55,124 nt of DNA from JBNJGB01 sp051747385 (GTDB lineage Bacteria > Myxococcota_A > UBA9042 > PHBI01 > JACKFB01), in contig JBNJGB010000041.1 of the NCBI GenBank assembly GCA_051747385.1, positions 1 to 55,124 of the forward strand, given 5' to 3'. Of the stretch, positions 26,077 through 34,202 are shown one piece after another (the stretch's first letter is position 1; each line of letters starts with the position of its first letter). The notes under the pieces were generated by a model, which worked only from the letters and a program-made list of their open reading frames with translations, had not been told where the DNA came from and did not search any database. Both the position numbers and the translations under genes were made by a program.

Positions 26077-26112
26077 CGGGCGTCCTCCTGGAAGCGCTCG
26101 CCCCGACGCGGT

Positions 26113-26129
26113 TGCACGCTCCGTGCCGG
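26113..26129 (-). promoter_or_regulatory. Sigma-54-like promoter for flgH
   Basis: The minus strand reads CCGGCACGGAGCGTGCA, keeping the -24 GGCACG block and the -12 TGC with correct spacing, two mismatches to consensus (TGG to CGG, TTGC to GTGC). It lies about 40 nt before the flgH ATG. Confidence 0.7.
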
Positions 26130-26266
26130 GCGCCGGATCCCGGCATCGCGGGGCGCTCGGCGATCTCACCCGGCAGGGCGTGCCGGGTGTGCCGGTTTCG
26201 CCGGGCAACGGATGCCGGGGGGCCGGAAACTGGCTACAGCGCCGACCCGGCGCCTACACTGAACGC

Positions 26267-26698
26267 GTGGCTCGAGACGAAATCCCCGACAAGCTTCGCA
26301 AGATCGCCCGCGCCAGGGAGCGCCGGGCCCGGATGTCGCGTTCCTCGGCCGCCCGCGACGTGCGCGACACCCACGACGAGCTGGAGAGCCTCGTCGAGGA
26401 GCACACCACCGCGGAGCGCCGGGTGCTGGACGCGCCGCCCCTCGACGGGGAGGCCCTCGCGCTCCTGGGAGTCGGCCGGCAGGTCCACCTGGAGCAGCAG
26501 GACGCCACGCGGCACGAGCTGAGCTCCCGCGAGGAGACCCTCCGGGAGCACACCTCGGCCCACCTGGACCGCCTCCGCGAGCGCCACGGCAAGAACAAGC
26601 TCTACGAGCGGGAGCGCCGCCTCCGCCGCGCCGAGCTGGAGCGCAAGCTGCAGCGCGAGCTGGACGACCTCACCTCCGGGCGCCACGGCCGGGACTGA
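26267..26698 (+). CDS. Charged coiled-coil protein, FliJ/YscO-like
   Basis: The product (143 aa) starts at GTG 26267 without a clear ribosome site; ATG 26333 is an alternative. It is basic at the N terminus (LRKIARARERRARMSR) and then coiled coil, ending in a heptad run (LDRLRERHGKNKLYERERRL, ERKLQRELDDL). The last third resembles the FliJ/YscO C terminus. It is divergent from flgH, 190 bp away, so it could belong to the flagellum regulon; the function is not established. Two FliJ-like genes flanking flgH is unusual. Confidence 0.5.
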   Translation: MARDEIPDKLRKIARARERRARMSRSSAARDVRDTHDELESLVEEHTTAERRVLDAPPLDGEALALLGVGRQVHLEQQDATRHELSSREETLREHTSAHLDRLRERHGKNKLYERERRLRRAELERKLQRELDDLTSGRHGRD

Positions 26699-26710
26699 GA
26701 CACCCCCCGG

Positions 26711-26935
26711 ATGGCTCGCGCCAAGGCGCGAAGGCGCACAGAGGGGCGGGGCCCACCGGAGTCGAAGTGCGGTCCCCACGATGGATACGACTGGTGGTCC
26801 AGGCCTTGGACGGCGGGCGTCGCGCCTGTCGATCATACACATCTCCCCGGCACCGAAGGGCTCGCGCCAAGGCGCCAAGCCGCAAAGCCGCGGAGGACAT
26901 GGGGAAGATGCAGTACAACCGCCGTCCGCGGCGGT
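26711..26935. repeat. CGCCAAGG-family repeats between gene ends
   Basis: A partial core (GGCTCGCGCCAAGGCGCGAA) lies at about 26714-26740. A fuller copy at 26840-26935 has ACACATCTC, GGGCTCGCGCCAAGGCGCC, GCCGCAAAGCCGCGG and a GATGCAGTA...GCCGTCCGCGGCGG tail, matching 24535-24840. Apart from these and the inverted repeat at 27001, the 508 bp from 26699 to 27206 hold no gene that I can support. Confidence 0.75.
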
Positions 26936-27000
26936 CACTCCTCGATCCGTCGGCCCCGGCGGCACGAGGCGGCCCGGCCCGGAGCCCACTCCCGATGGGA

Positions 27001-27056
27001 GCGAAACGTCGGGCCCGGTGAGCCCGACCACCTCCACGCCCACGCCCACGTTTCGC
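27001..27056. repeat. Nested inverted repeat between convergent genes
   Basis: GCGAAACGT (27001-27009) is inverted at 27048-27056 as ACGTTTCGC. Inside it GTCGGGC (27008-27014) pairs with GCCCGAC (27022-27028). There is no T tract. It lies between the 3' ends of the coiled-coil gene and mepA and could be a transcript-end structure for both. Confidence 0.5.
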
Positions 27057-27206
27057 GGGCTCTCGGCGACTTGTGACCAATTGACAGGCGTCGCGCCGGC
27101 CAAGCGAGCCACCGCGATGTGTCGGCCCTCACGTCTCCCGCCTCAGAGTTCGTCACATGTCGCAAGACGAACGGAGGCGCGAGATTCTCGGAGGCCTCGG
27201 AGCTGC

Positions 27207-27965
27207 TCAGCGGATCCGCCGCGCCAGCCCGTCCTCGTCGACCCAGGGCCAGCGGGGGCCGGTGTCCTCGCAGCCGTCGGCCCGGTCGCGGGGGCTGCAG
27301 TAGGTGCGCACGTGGAGGTGGTCGTCGTGGGCGGCGCCGTCGCTCGGCTGGCGGAGGACGCGCTCCGCGCGGCGCAGGATGGCGGGGTGCTCGCCGCGGC
27401 GGCGGGCCCAGCGCAGGAGGTGCTCGCGGAGGCCGTCGGACACGAAGATCCACTGGACGGCCGGGCGACGGCTGGCGAGCAGGGTCCGCACCAGCCACCA
27501 GGTCCGAGGGACGTCGACGCGCAGGTCGCAGCCGTCGTCCGTGCACTCTCCGCGATCGTCGAAGTGCCTGAAGCCGGGCGCCGGGACGCGCCGACCTTCG
27601 CCGTCCCGCACGTAGAACAGGACGTCCACGTCGCGGCCGGAGCGGTGCGAGGCGTGCCGGGCGACCGGACCGCCGCCACGGACGCTCGCGTCGCCGAGGA
27701 CCAGCGGCGGGCCGGGGACGCGCTCCTCCACCGTCCGAGCGCCGCGCGCCAGCAGGGCGGCCACGTCCAGGCTCGCCCACTGGGTCCCGCGCCCGCGGAC
27801 CGGGCCTGCGAAGTGGTGGTGCGCCCCCGAGACCGGGATGCGGAAGCCGTCGCGGAGCGCCCCGTCCTGGGGCGTGCCCACGGAGGCCGCGTGCGCCGGG
27901 GCGGAGGCCAGCCCCGCGACCAGCAGCGTCAGGCCGAGCGCGACCCCGGGGCCGCGGCGCCTCAC
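27207..27965 (-). CDS. mepA: MepA-family (M74) murein endopeptidase
   Basis: The product (252 aa) has a signal peptide (LTLLVAGLASAPAHAA) and the LAS-type zinc peptidase motifs of MepA: HASHRSGRDVD at residues 104-114 and HDDHLHVR at 213-220, so the metal ligands are intact. MepA cleaves D-Ala-mDAP cross-links in periplasmic peptidoglycan. Its GTG start overlaps the fliA stop by 4 nt (GTGA), so it is the last gene of the fliO-fliA operon. Placement there suggests a wall-opening role for flagellar assembly, since FlgJ here lacks a hydrolase domain; that role is inferred. Confidence 0.9.
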   Translation of the reverse strand: MRRRGPGVALGLTLLVAGLASAPAHAASVGTPQDGALRDGFRIPVSGAHHHFAGPVRGRGTQWASLDVAALLARGARTVEERVPGPPLVLGDASVRGGGPVARHASHRSGRDVDVLFYVRDGEGRRVPAPGFRHFDDRGECTDDGCDLRVDVPRTWWLVRTLLASRRPAVQWIFVSDGLREHLLRWARRRGEHPAILRRAERVLRQPSDGAAHDDHLHVRTYCSPRDRADGCEDTGPRWPWVDEDGLARRIR

Positions 27966-28729
27966 CTCGGGAAGTCCTCGGTCCCGAGCACGTCCCGGAG
28001 CCTCTCCACGGCCGCCTTGTGGATCTGGCAGACCCGGGCCTCGGTCACCTCGAGGATCTCGCCGATCTCCCGCAGCTTCATGTCGTGGAAGTAGTACAGG
28101 GAGAGGACCTGCTGCTCCCGCTCCTCGAGCTTCTGGATGCCGTCCGTGAGCATCAGCCGGAGCTGGGAGCGATCCCGCGAGCTGGCGGCCAGGTCGGCAC
28201 GCAGGTCCGAGAAGTCCTCCGCGTCCGTCGACACGAAGCGCACCTGGCGCAGCTCCCGGCGCATCTTCTGGAGTTTGTCCAGGTCGATGTCCAGGAAGTC
28301 CGCGAGCTCGTGCTCCGACGGCTCCCGGCCCAGCTCGTGGGCCAGCTCGTTGATGGCCCGCTCGAGCCGGCGGCTCTTGCGCCGCTGGGGCTGGGACATG
28401 GGGTCGACCCGCCGGAGCTCGTCCAGGATGGCCCCGCGGACCCGGAACTCGGCGTAGGTCCGGAACGGCTTGCCGCCGGACGGGTCGTAGTTCTGGTGGG
28501 CCTGCAGGAGGCCCATGACGCCCACGGACACGAGGTCGTCCACGTCGAGCACGCCGCCGGAGGTGCGCGCGTAGCGCCGCGCCAGCTTCCGCACGAGCTG
28601 CGAGTGCTCGCGGACCACGTCCTCGGCCGAGGGGCGGGGCTCGGCCCCGGCGTCGTCGCCGTCGCCGCCGGTCTGGCCGTACGCCTTCTTCAGGCGGCTG
28701 CGGATCTGCTTGCTCTTGGGATCGGCCAT
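27962..28729 (-). CDS. fliA: Flagellar sigma factor FliA (sigma-28)
   Basis: The product (255 aa, ATG 28729) has region 2 (LVRKLARRYA, LDVDDLVSVGVMGLLQAHQN, FRTYAEFRVRGAILDELR), region 3 (ERAINELAHELGREPSEHEL) and region 4 (LEEREQQVLSLYYFHDMKLREIGEILEVTEARVCQIH), the FliA/WhiG layout. It directs late flagellar genes and is restrained by FlgM (20098). It follows flhG by 8 nt and overlaps mepA. Confidence 0.97.
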   Translation of the reverse strand: MADPKSKQIRSRLKKAYGQTGGDGDDAGAEPRPSAEDVVREHSQLVRKLARRYARTSGGVLDVDDLVSVGVMGLLQAHQNYDPSGGKPFRTYAEFRVRGAILDELRRVDPMSQPQRRKSRRLERAINELAHELGREPSEHELADFLDIDLDKLQKMRRELRQVRFVSTDAEDFSDLRADLAASSRDRSQLRLMLTDGIQKLEEREQQVLSLYYFHDMKLREIGEILEVTEARVCQIHKAAVERLRDVLGTEDFPR

Positions 28730-28737
28730 GCGGTCGT

Positions 28738-29610
28738 TCAGGCGTGGCGAGGGGCCGGGGCGTCGCCGGACGTCGCCACCCCGTCGAGGAGGCGTCGCCA
28801 GAAGAGCTGCATCCGGCCGCTGGCCTGCGTGGGCACGGGGCGCATCAGGACGGCGTCCGCCAGGGCCGTGATGGCCTGGCTGGCCGGCGCCGAGGGATAG
28901 GCTGTCAGGAGGGGGGCCTGGGACATGGCGGCCTCCCGGACGTGGGCGTCCCGGGGGACCTGCCCCACGAGCTCCAGCACGACGGGGAGGAAGCGCGACG
29001 TCAGCACCGACAGGCGTTCGAAGATCTCGCGGCCCTCCATCTCGTTCGTGACCTGGTTCAACACCACGCCGACCCGATCGATGCCGCACCGGCGCGACAG
29101 CACCTTGACCATGGCATAGGCGTCCGCCAGGGACGTGGGCTCGGGCGTGGCCACGACCAGGACCTCCTGGGCCGCGCCGGCGAAGAACTGGGCGTTCGCC
29201 CCGATGCCGGCCGGCGTGTCGACCAGCACCGTGTCGAAGCGCTCGTCGAGCCCCTCCACGGCCTCGAGGACGCGCAGCCGCTCCCCGTCCGCGAGGGCGG
29301 CCATCTCCGTCACGCCGGACGTCCCCGGCAGGACGGTCACGCCGTGGGGCGAGGGGACCAGGGCCTCGTCGATCGTCCGGCGGCCCGTCAGGACGTCGCG
29401 CAGGGTGTAGCGCGGCGCCTCGTCGAGGAGGATGTCCACGTTGGCCAGGCCCAGGTCGCCGTCCAGGATGAGGACGCGGCGCCCCTGGTTCGCGAACGCC
29501 AGCGCCAGGTTCACGGTCAGGTGGGTCTTGCCCACGCCGCCCTTGCCGCTGGTCACGGCGAGCACCCGCAGCGGCCGTCGGCCGGCGTGTCCGCCTGTGG
29601 TGTCGTTCAT
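28738..29610 (-). CDS. flhG: MinD-like ATPase FlhG (flagellar number regulator)
   Basis: The product (290 aa, ATG 29610 after GGAGAG) is a deviant-Walker ParA/MinD ATPase: SGKGGVGKTHLTVNLALAF at residues about 20-38, LILDGDLGLANVDILL and DTVLVDTPAGIG. FlhG limits flagellar number and works with FlhF, encoded 14 nt upstream. The C-terminal membrane-targeting helix expected of FlhG is not obvious. It sits between flhF and fliA as in polar flagellates. Confidence 0.95.
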   Translation of the reverse strand: MNDTTGGHAGRRPLRVLAVTSGKGGVGKTHLTVNLALAFANQGRRVLILDGDLGLANVDILLDEAPRYTLRDVLTGRRTIDEALVPSPHGVTVLPGTSGVTEMAALADGERLRVLEAVEGLDERFDTVLVDTPAGIGANAQFFAGAAQEVLVVATPEPTSLADAYAMVKVLSRRCGIDRVGVVLNQVTNEMEGREIFERLSVLTSRFLPVVLELVGQVPRDAHVREAAMSQAPLLTAYPSAPASQAITALADAVLMRPVPTQASGRMQLFWRRLLDGVATSGDAPAPRHA

Positions 29611-29624
29611 CGTCTCTCCTGCTC

Positions 29625-30860
29625 TCAGGCTGCTCGCGCGAGGATGCGGCGGGTCAGGTCTTCGGCGTCGGCGGCGCGGCAGTCGTCGGGGACGGCCTGG
29701 CCGGCGCAGACGTGCGACATCGGCGCGGCGGCGCCCCACGGGGCGGACAGCGCCGCCCCCGGTCCCCGGGCCTCGTCGAGCTTGGTGACCACCACGGAGG
29801 CCACCCCGGTCGGGGCGAAGCGGCGCGCGGCGGCGCGTACGTCCTCCGCGGGCGTGGCGGCCGGCATCACGAGGTGTCGCGCGACGGCCGAGCCGCCCAA
29901 CAGCTCCGCCTGGTGGGCGAGGGCCTCCGCGTCGCCGGGTCCGCAGCCGGGGGTGTCCACGAGCACCAGGTCGCGTCCCTCCAGCGCGCGCAGGGCTGCG
30001 CGCAGCTCTCGGCGATCCCGCGCCCGCCGGAGCGGCAGGCCGAGGATGTCGCAGAACGAACGCAGCGTCTCCGCCCCGCCGATGCGCTGCATGTCCGAGG
30101 TCACGATGCCCACGCGCCTATTGTGGACGAACCTGGCCAGGGCCGCCAACTTCGCCACGGTCCGCGTCTTGCCCCCGCCGGTCGGGCCCACCAGCGCCGC
30201 GATCGTGCCCGCCGGGGCGTCCCAGATGGCGGGGCCGACGTCGAGGGCCTCGCGCACCTCGCCGGCCAGGTCCGGCGGCCTCGCCACGGCCAGCCCGTGG
30301 TCCGGCGCCACCCGCACGCGCGCCTGGCTCACCAGGGCCTCGGCGATGATCGGCTCCACCCCGGCGGCGACGAGCCCTCGCACCTCCGGGTCCGCTTCTT
30401 CGCCGCTGCCGCCCCGGGGCAGACCGCGTGCGAGGCGCGCCACCTCGGCCCGAAGCTCGTCGACCGCGCCCCGCAGGTGGGTGTCCAGGGCCTCCCAGCG
30501 CGGCGCGTCCGCTCGCAGCGCCTCCACCTCCCGGCGGAGGGCCGACACGTCCGCGCGGAGCCCCTCGTCACCCGCCTCGCGAGGCTCGGGTGGGGGCACC
30601 GGAGGCGGAGACGCGCGGGGTCGCTCCACCCGGCGGGTCTCTTCGCTTCGGCCCGGTCTGCCCTCGGCGCGTCGTCGCTGCGCGGGGGCGCCGGAGGCCG
30701 CGGCCCGTCCCGAGGCGGTCACCTCGTAGCGCGGCGGGGCCTCGCTCCGGGCGTCGCGCACCTCGCGGGTGCCGAGGATGACGGCCTCGTCGCCGAGGGT
30801 CTCGTGGACCCGTCGCATGGCCTCGCGGAGGGTGGGCGCCTGGAATGTGCGGGTGATCAT
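29625..30860 (-). CDS. flhF: SRP-type GTPase FlhF (flagellar placement)
   Basis: The product (411 aa) has the conserved N terminus MITRTFQAPTLREAMRRV, a variable basic/Pro-rich B region (about 50-130), and a C-terminal NG domain with P-loop VGPTGGGKTRTVAKLA, VGIVTSDMQRIGGAETL, LVLVDTPGCG and a VVVTKLDEAR guanine-specificity motif. FlhF marks the (usually polar) site of flagellar assembly. It lies 12 nt after flhA. Confidence 0.95.
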   Translation of the reverse strand: MITRTFQAPTLREAMRRVHETLGDEAVILGTREVRDARSEAPPRYEVTASGRAAASGAPAQRRRAEGRPGRSEETRRVERPRASPPPVPPPEPREAGDEGLRADVSALRREVEALRADAPRWEALDTHLRGAVDELRAEVARLARGLPRGGSGEEADPEVRGLVAAGVEPIIAEALVSQARVRVAPDHGLAVARPPDLAGEVREALDVGPAIWDAPAGTIAALVGPTGGGKTRTVAKLAALARFVHNRRVGIVTSDMQRIGGAETLRSFCDILGLPLRRARDRRELRAALRALEGRDLVLVDTPGCGPGDAEALAHQAELLGGSAVARHLVMPAATPAEDVRAAARRFAPTGVASVVVTKLDEARGPGAALSAPWGAAAPMSHVCAGQAVPDDCRAADAEDLTRRILARAA

Positions 30861-30872
30861 GGGGAGCGCCTC

Positions 30873-33026
30873 CTAGCGACCGGTCCGGGCGCCGCGCCCG
30901 GCGCGTCCGAGCTGGACCGTGAAGTCGGTGACCACCTCGACGCGCGGGGGAAGCTCCGTCTGGGCCAGGATGTGGACCTGGCTCAAGAAGCGGCCGGCGA
31001 AGCGGCGCATGGGATAGCGCAGGTCGGCCGGCGTCAGCAGGATGGCGGGATAGCCCAGGTCGTGCAGCCGGTTGGTGGCCTGCTGGAGCTGGGCCAGCAG
31101 GGCCTGGGCGGTCTGGAGGTCGGGCGCCAGGTTCACGTCCGCCTCGTTCCGCACCACCGTCCCGCGCAGGGCGTCCTCCGTGGCGGCGTCCATGATGGCC
31201 ACGTGCAGCCGGCCGTCCGGCGCCGTCAGCTCCTGCACGATGGCCGGGCCGAGGCTCTGGCGCACCTGGTCCACCAGGAAGGGCACCTGCTTGCCGAAGC
31301 GTGCGGCCTCGGCGAGGCTCTCCAGGATGAGCGGCAGGTCGCGGATGCTCACCCGCTCCTCCAGGAGCCCGCGGAGGACGGCGAGCACCTCGGCGTGGCT
31401 CAGGACGTCGGGGATCAGCTCCTCGACGACCCGCGGCCGGCGCTGGGCCGCCACCTCGAGGAGCTGCTGGAGCTCCTCGCGGCCCAGGAGCTTGTGGGCG
31501 TTGGCCTGCAGCACCTCGCTGATCTGCGTGATGACGACCGCGGACGGCTCGACCACCGTGTAGCCGGCCAGCTCCGCGCGGCCGCGGTCGGCGGGGCGGA
31601 TCCACAGCGCCGGGAGGCCGAAGGCGGGCTCGATGGTCTCGATGCCCTCGACGGACCCGGTCGCGTCGCCGGGGTTCATGGCGAGGAGCCGATCGGCCAT
31701 GACCTCGCCGCGGGCCGCCTCGACGCCGTGGATCACCAGCCGGTACTCGCCCGGCGACAGCTCCAGGTTGTCGCGGATGTGCACCGGCGGCAGGACGATG
31801 CCCAGGTCTCGCGCGAAGTTCCGCCGGAGCCGGTCGATGCGCCGGACCACCGAGCCGTCCTCGTTGCGGTTCACCAGGGGCACGAGGCTGTAGCCCACCT
31901 CCAGCTCCAGGGGCTCCACCGAGAGGATCTGCTCGATCTCCGCCTCCTCGGCGGACTGCTCGGACGGGCGGCCGGGCGCCGGGCCTCCGCCGGGGCCTCC
32001 CTCCCCGCCCGACTCGGGCGCTTCGCCGGGCCCGCCGAAGGGCCGCCTGCGGGCCATCCAGAGGAGGGCGGCGGCGATGGCGAAGAAGGTCAGGCGCGGC
32101 ATGCCGGGGATGAGCGCCAGGGCGGCCAGGATGATGGCCCCGGCCATGAGGACCTTGGGGTTGCTCAGGAGCTGGCGCGCCATCTGGTCGCCGAGGTCCA
32201 GGGCCGTCGCGGCGCGCGTGACGACGACGCCGGCCGCCGTGGAGATGAGGATGGCGGGGATCTGGCTGACCAGGCCGTCGCCGATGGTCAGCACGGTGTA
32301 GGTCTCGGCGGCCTCCTGGGCGGCCATCCCGAGCTGGGCGATGCCGATGACCAGGCCGCCGACGATGTTGATGGCGGTGATGATGAGGCCGGCGATGGCG
32401 TCGCCGCGGACGAAGCGGCTCGCGCCGTCCATGGCGCCGTAGAACTCCGTCTCCTGGGCCAGCTCCTTGCGGCGGGCGCGGGCCTGGTCCTGGGTGATGA
32501 GCCCGGCGGCCAGGTCCGAGTCGATGGACATCTGCTTGCCGGGCAGGGCGTCCAGGGTGAAGCGCGCGCTCACCTCGGCGATCCGCCCGGCGCCGCGGGT
32601 GATGACCACGAAGTTGATGAGGGTGAGGATGAGGAAGATGACGATGCCGACGACGTAGCTGCCGCCGACGACGAACTGGCCGAACGTCTCGATGATCTCG
32701 CCCGCCGCCTCCGTCCCCTCGTCGCCGTGGAGCAGGATGAGGCGGGTCGTCGCCACGTTGAGCGACAGGCGGAACAGCGTCGTGATGAGGAGCATCGACG
32801 GGAAGACGGAGAAGTCGAGGGGCCTCTCCACCTGGATCGCCGTCAGGAGGATCACCACGGCGGCGGTGACGTTGAAGGCGAGGAGCACATCGAGCGCCAC
32901 CGTGGGCAGCGGCACGATCATCAGCCCGAGGATGCCCACCAGGCCCAGGGGCATCGCCAGGTCGCGGCGGCCCACCCCGGGGACGAGCCCCCGATTCGTT
33001 CCTCCTGCGGGTGCGGTTCCGGCCAT
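30873..33026 (-). CDS. flhA: Flagellar export gate protein FlhA
   Basis: The product (717 aa) has an N-terminal membrane domain of about eight helices (LVGILGLMIVPLPTVALDVLLAFN onwards), the FHIPEP-type signature (TRGAGRIAEVSARFTLDALPGKQMSIDSDL, FYGAMDGASRFVRGDA) and a cytoplasmic domain from about 340. It forms the nonameric export gate that docks chaperone-substrate complexes. The ATG lies 3 nt after the fliQ stop, so fliR and flhB, which normally separate them, are missing here. Confidence 0.97.
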   Translation of the reverse strand: MAGTAPAGGTNRGLVPGVGRRDLAMPLGLVGILGLMIVPLPTVALDVLLAFNVTAAVVILLTAIQVERPLDFSVFPSMLLITTLFRLSLNVATTRLILLHGDEGTEAAGEIIETFGQFVVGGSYVVGIVIFLILTLINFVVITRGAGRIAEVSARFTLDALPGKQMSIDSDLAAGLITQDQARARRKELAQETEFYGAMDGASRFVRGDAIAGLIITAINIVGGLVIGIAQLGMAAQEAAETYTVLTIGDGLVSQIPAILISTAAGVVVTRAATALDLGDQMARQLLSNPKVLMAGAIILAALALIPGMPRLTFFAIAAALLWMARRRPFGGPGEAPESGGEGGPGGGPAPGRPSEQSAEEAEIEQILSVEPLELEVGYSLVPLVNRNEDGSVVRRIDRLRRNFARDLGIVLPPVHIRDNLELSPGEYRLVIHGVEAARGEVMADRLLAMNPGDATGSVEGIETIEPAFGLPALWIRPADRGRAELAGYTVVEPSAVVITQISEVLQANAHKLLGREELQQLLEVAAQRRPRVVEELIPDVLSHAEVLAVLRGLLEERVSIRDLPLILESLAEAARFGKQVPFLVDQVRQSLGPAIVQELTAPDGRLHVAIMDAATEDALRGTVVRNEADVNLAPDLQTAQALLAQLQQATNRLHDLGYPAILLTPADLRYPMRRFAGRFLSQVHILAQTELPPRVEVVTDFTVQLGRAGRGARTGR

Positions 33027-33029
33027 CTC

Positions 33030-33308
33030 CTAGAACCCCGGCGTCGAGACGGACTGGATGTGAAGGGCGATCTCCCGGAACAGGGCGAGCAGGCGCTCGT
33101 GCATCCACGGCCCCGCGAGCCACATGACCAGGCCGACCCCGAGCATCTTCGGGATGAAGACCAGGGTGACCTCGTTGACCTGGGTCGCCGCCTGGAGGAT
33201 CGAGATGAGCACGCCGATGACGAGCCCCACGAAGAGCATGGGCGCGGCGAGCTGGAAGGTCGTCTGGATGGCGAGCTGCAGCAGGTCGCCGATCGTCTGC
33301 GGTTCCAT
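33030..33308 (-). CDS. fliQ: Flagellar export protein FliQ
   Basis: The product (92 aa) has two membrane helices (TTFQLAAPMLFVGLVIGVLI and TLVFIPKMLGVGLVMWLAG) with the family start MEPQTIGDLLQLAIQ and end MHERLLALFREI. It is a core subunit of the FliPQR export channel. It lies 3 nt after fliP and 3 nt before flhA. Length matches the family (about 89 aa). Confidence 0.96.
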   Translation of the reverse strand: MEPQTIGDLLQLAIQTTFQLAAPMLFVGLVIGVLISILQAATQVNEVTLVFIPKMLGVGLVMWLAGPWMHERLLALFREIALHIQSVSTPGF

Positions 33309-33311
33309 CGG

Positions 33312-34190
33312 CTACCCCGTGAAGCTGGTGGCGAGGGAGGTCACGACCAGGCCCCAGCCGTCGACCACCACGAAGACGATGATCTTCAGCGGCAGGGAGA
33401 TGGTCGCGGGCGGCAGCATCATCATGCCCATGGACATGAGGACCGACGCGACGACCAGGTCGATGACCAGGAACGGGATGAACAGCAGCGCGCCGATCTG
33501 GAACGCGGTCTTCAGCTCGCTGAGCATGAAGGCCGGGATGACCGCGACGGTCGGCACGTCGGAGGCCGTCCGGGGCTTGCTCGCGCCCATGACGTTCAAG
33601 AACAGGCCCAGGTCGGCCTCCCGCGTGTGCCGCAGCATGAAGCGGCGCACGGGGACCAGGGCCTCCTCCAGGGCCTCCATCTCCCCCAGCCGCCCCTCCT
33701 GGTAGGGCGTGTAGGCCCGCGCGCCGATTTGCTGGATGACCGGCGTCATCGTGAACAGCGTCAGGAAGAGCGCCAGCCCGACGAGCACGCGGCTCGGCGG
33801 GAGCTGGACCACGCCCACCGCCTGCCGGAGCAGCGCCAGCACGACGATGATCCGCGTGAACGACGTCATGGACAGCAGGATGGTCGGCGCGAAGGCCAGC
33901 GCCGCCATCAGCAGCATGATCTTCAAGCCGGACGCCCAGCCCGCGTCCTCGCCGCCCAGGTCGATGCGGATCCCGGGACGCCCCGGGCCGGCCGACGCGT
34001 CGTCGCCCGCGTCCCCGCCGTCCGGCGGCCGGAGCGCCGCGTCCGGATCGGTCCCCGCGGAGGCCCCCGGCGCGGGCGTCGACACCCGCGGAGCCTGCGC
34101 CGCCGCCGGGGCGGGCAGCAGACACACGACCGCCGCGACACCCAGGAGGGCGACGCGGAGGCGTGGCGCGCGGGAGCGGGGACGGGGCAT
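33312..34190 (-). CDS. fliP: Flagellar export protein FliP
   Basis: The product (292 aa) has a signal peptide (VALLGVAAVVCLLPAPAAAQ), an unusually long Pro/Asp/Gly-rich periplasmic stretch to about residue 85, then four membrane helices with FliP signatures (TILLSMTSFTRIIVVLALLR, FLVIDLVVASVLMSMGMMML). It forms the export channel with FliQ and FliR. It is 12 nt downstream of fliO. Confidence 0.96.
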   Translation of the reverse strand: MPRPRSRAPRLRVALLGVAAVVCLLPAPAAAQAPRVSTPAPGASAGTDPDAALRPPDGGDAGDDASAGPGRPGIRIDLGGEDAGWASGLKIMLLMAALAFAPTILLSMTSFTRIIVVLALLRQAVGVVQLPPSRVLVGLALFLTLFTMTPVIQQIGARAYTPYQEGRLGEMEALEEALVPVRRFMLRHTREADLGLFLNVMGASKPRTASDVPTVAVIPAFMLSELKTAFQIGALLFIPFLVIDLVVASVLMSMGMMMLPPATISLPLKIIVFVVVDGWGLVVTSLATSFTG

Positions 34191-34202
34191 CGGGAGAGCC
34201 TC

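Noticed and set aside
26165..26225. Further sigma-54 sites in the GTGCCGG-rich stretch upstream of flgH
   Set aside because: GGCA and TTGC blocks are present, but the spacing is wrong (3-4 nt instead of 5).
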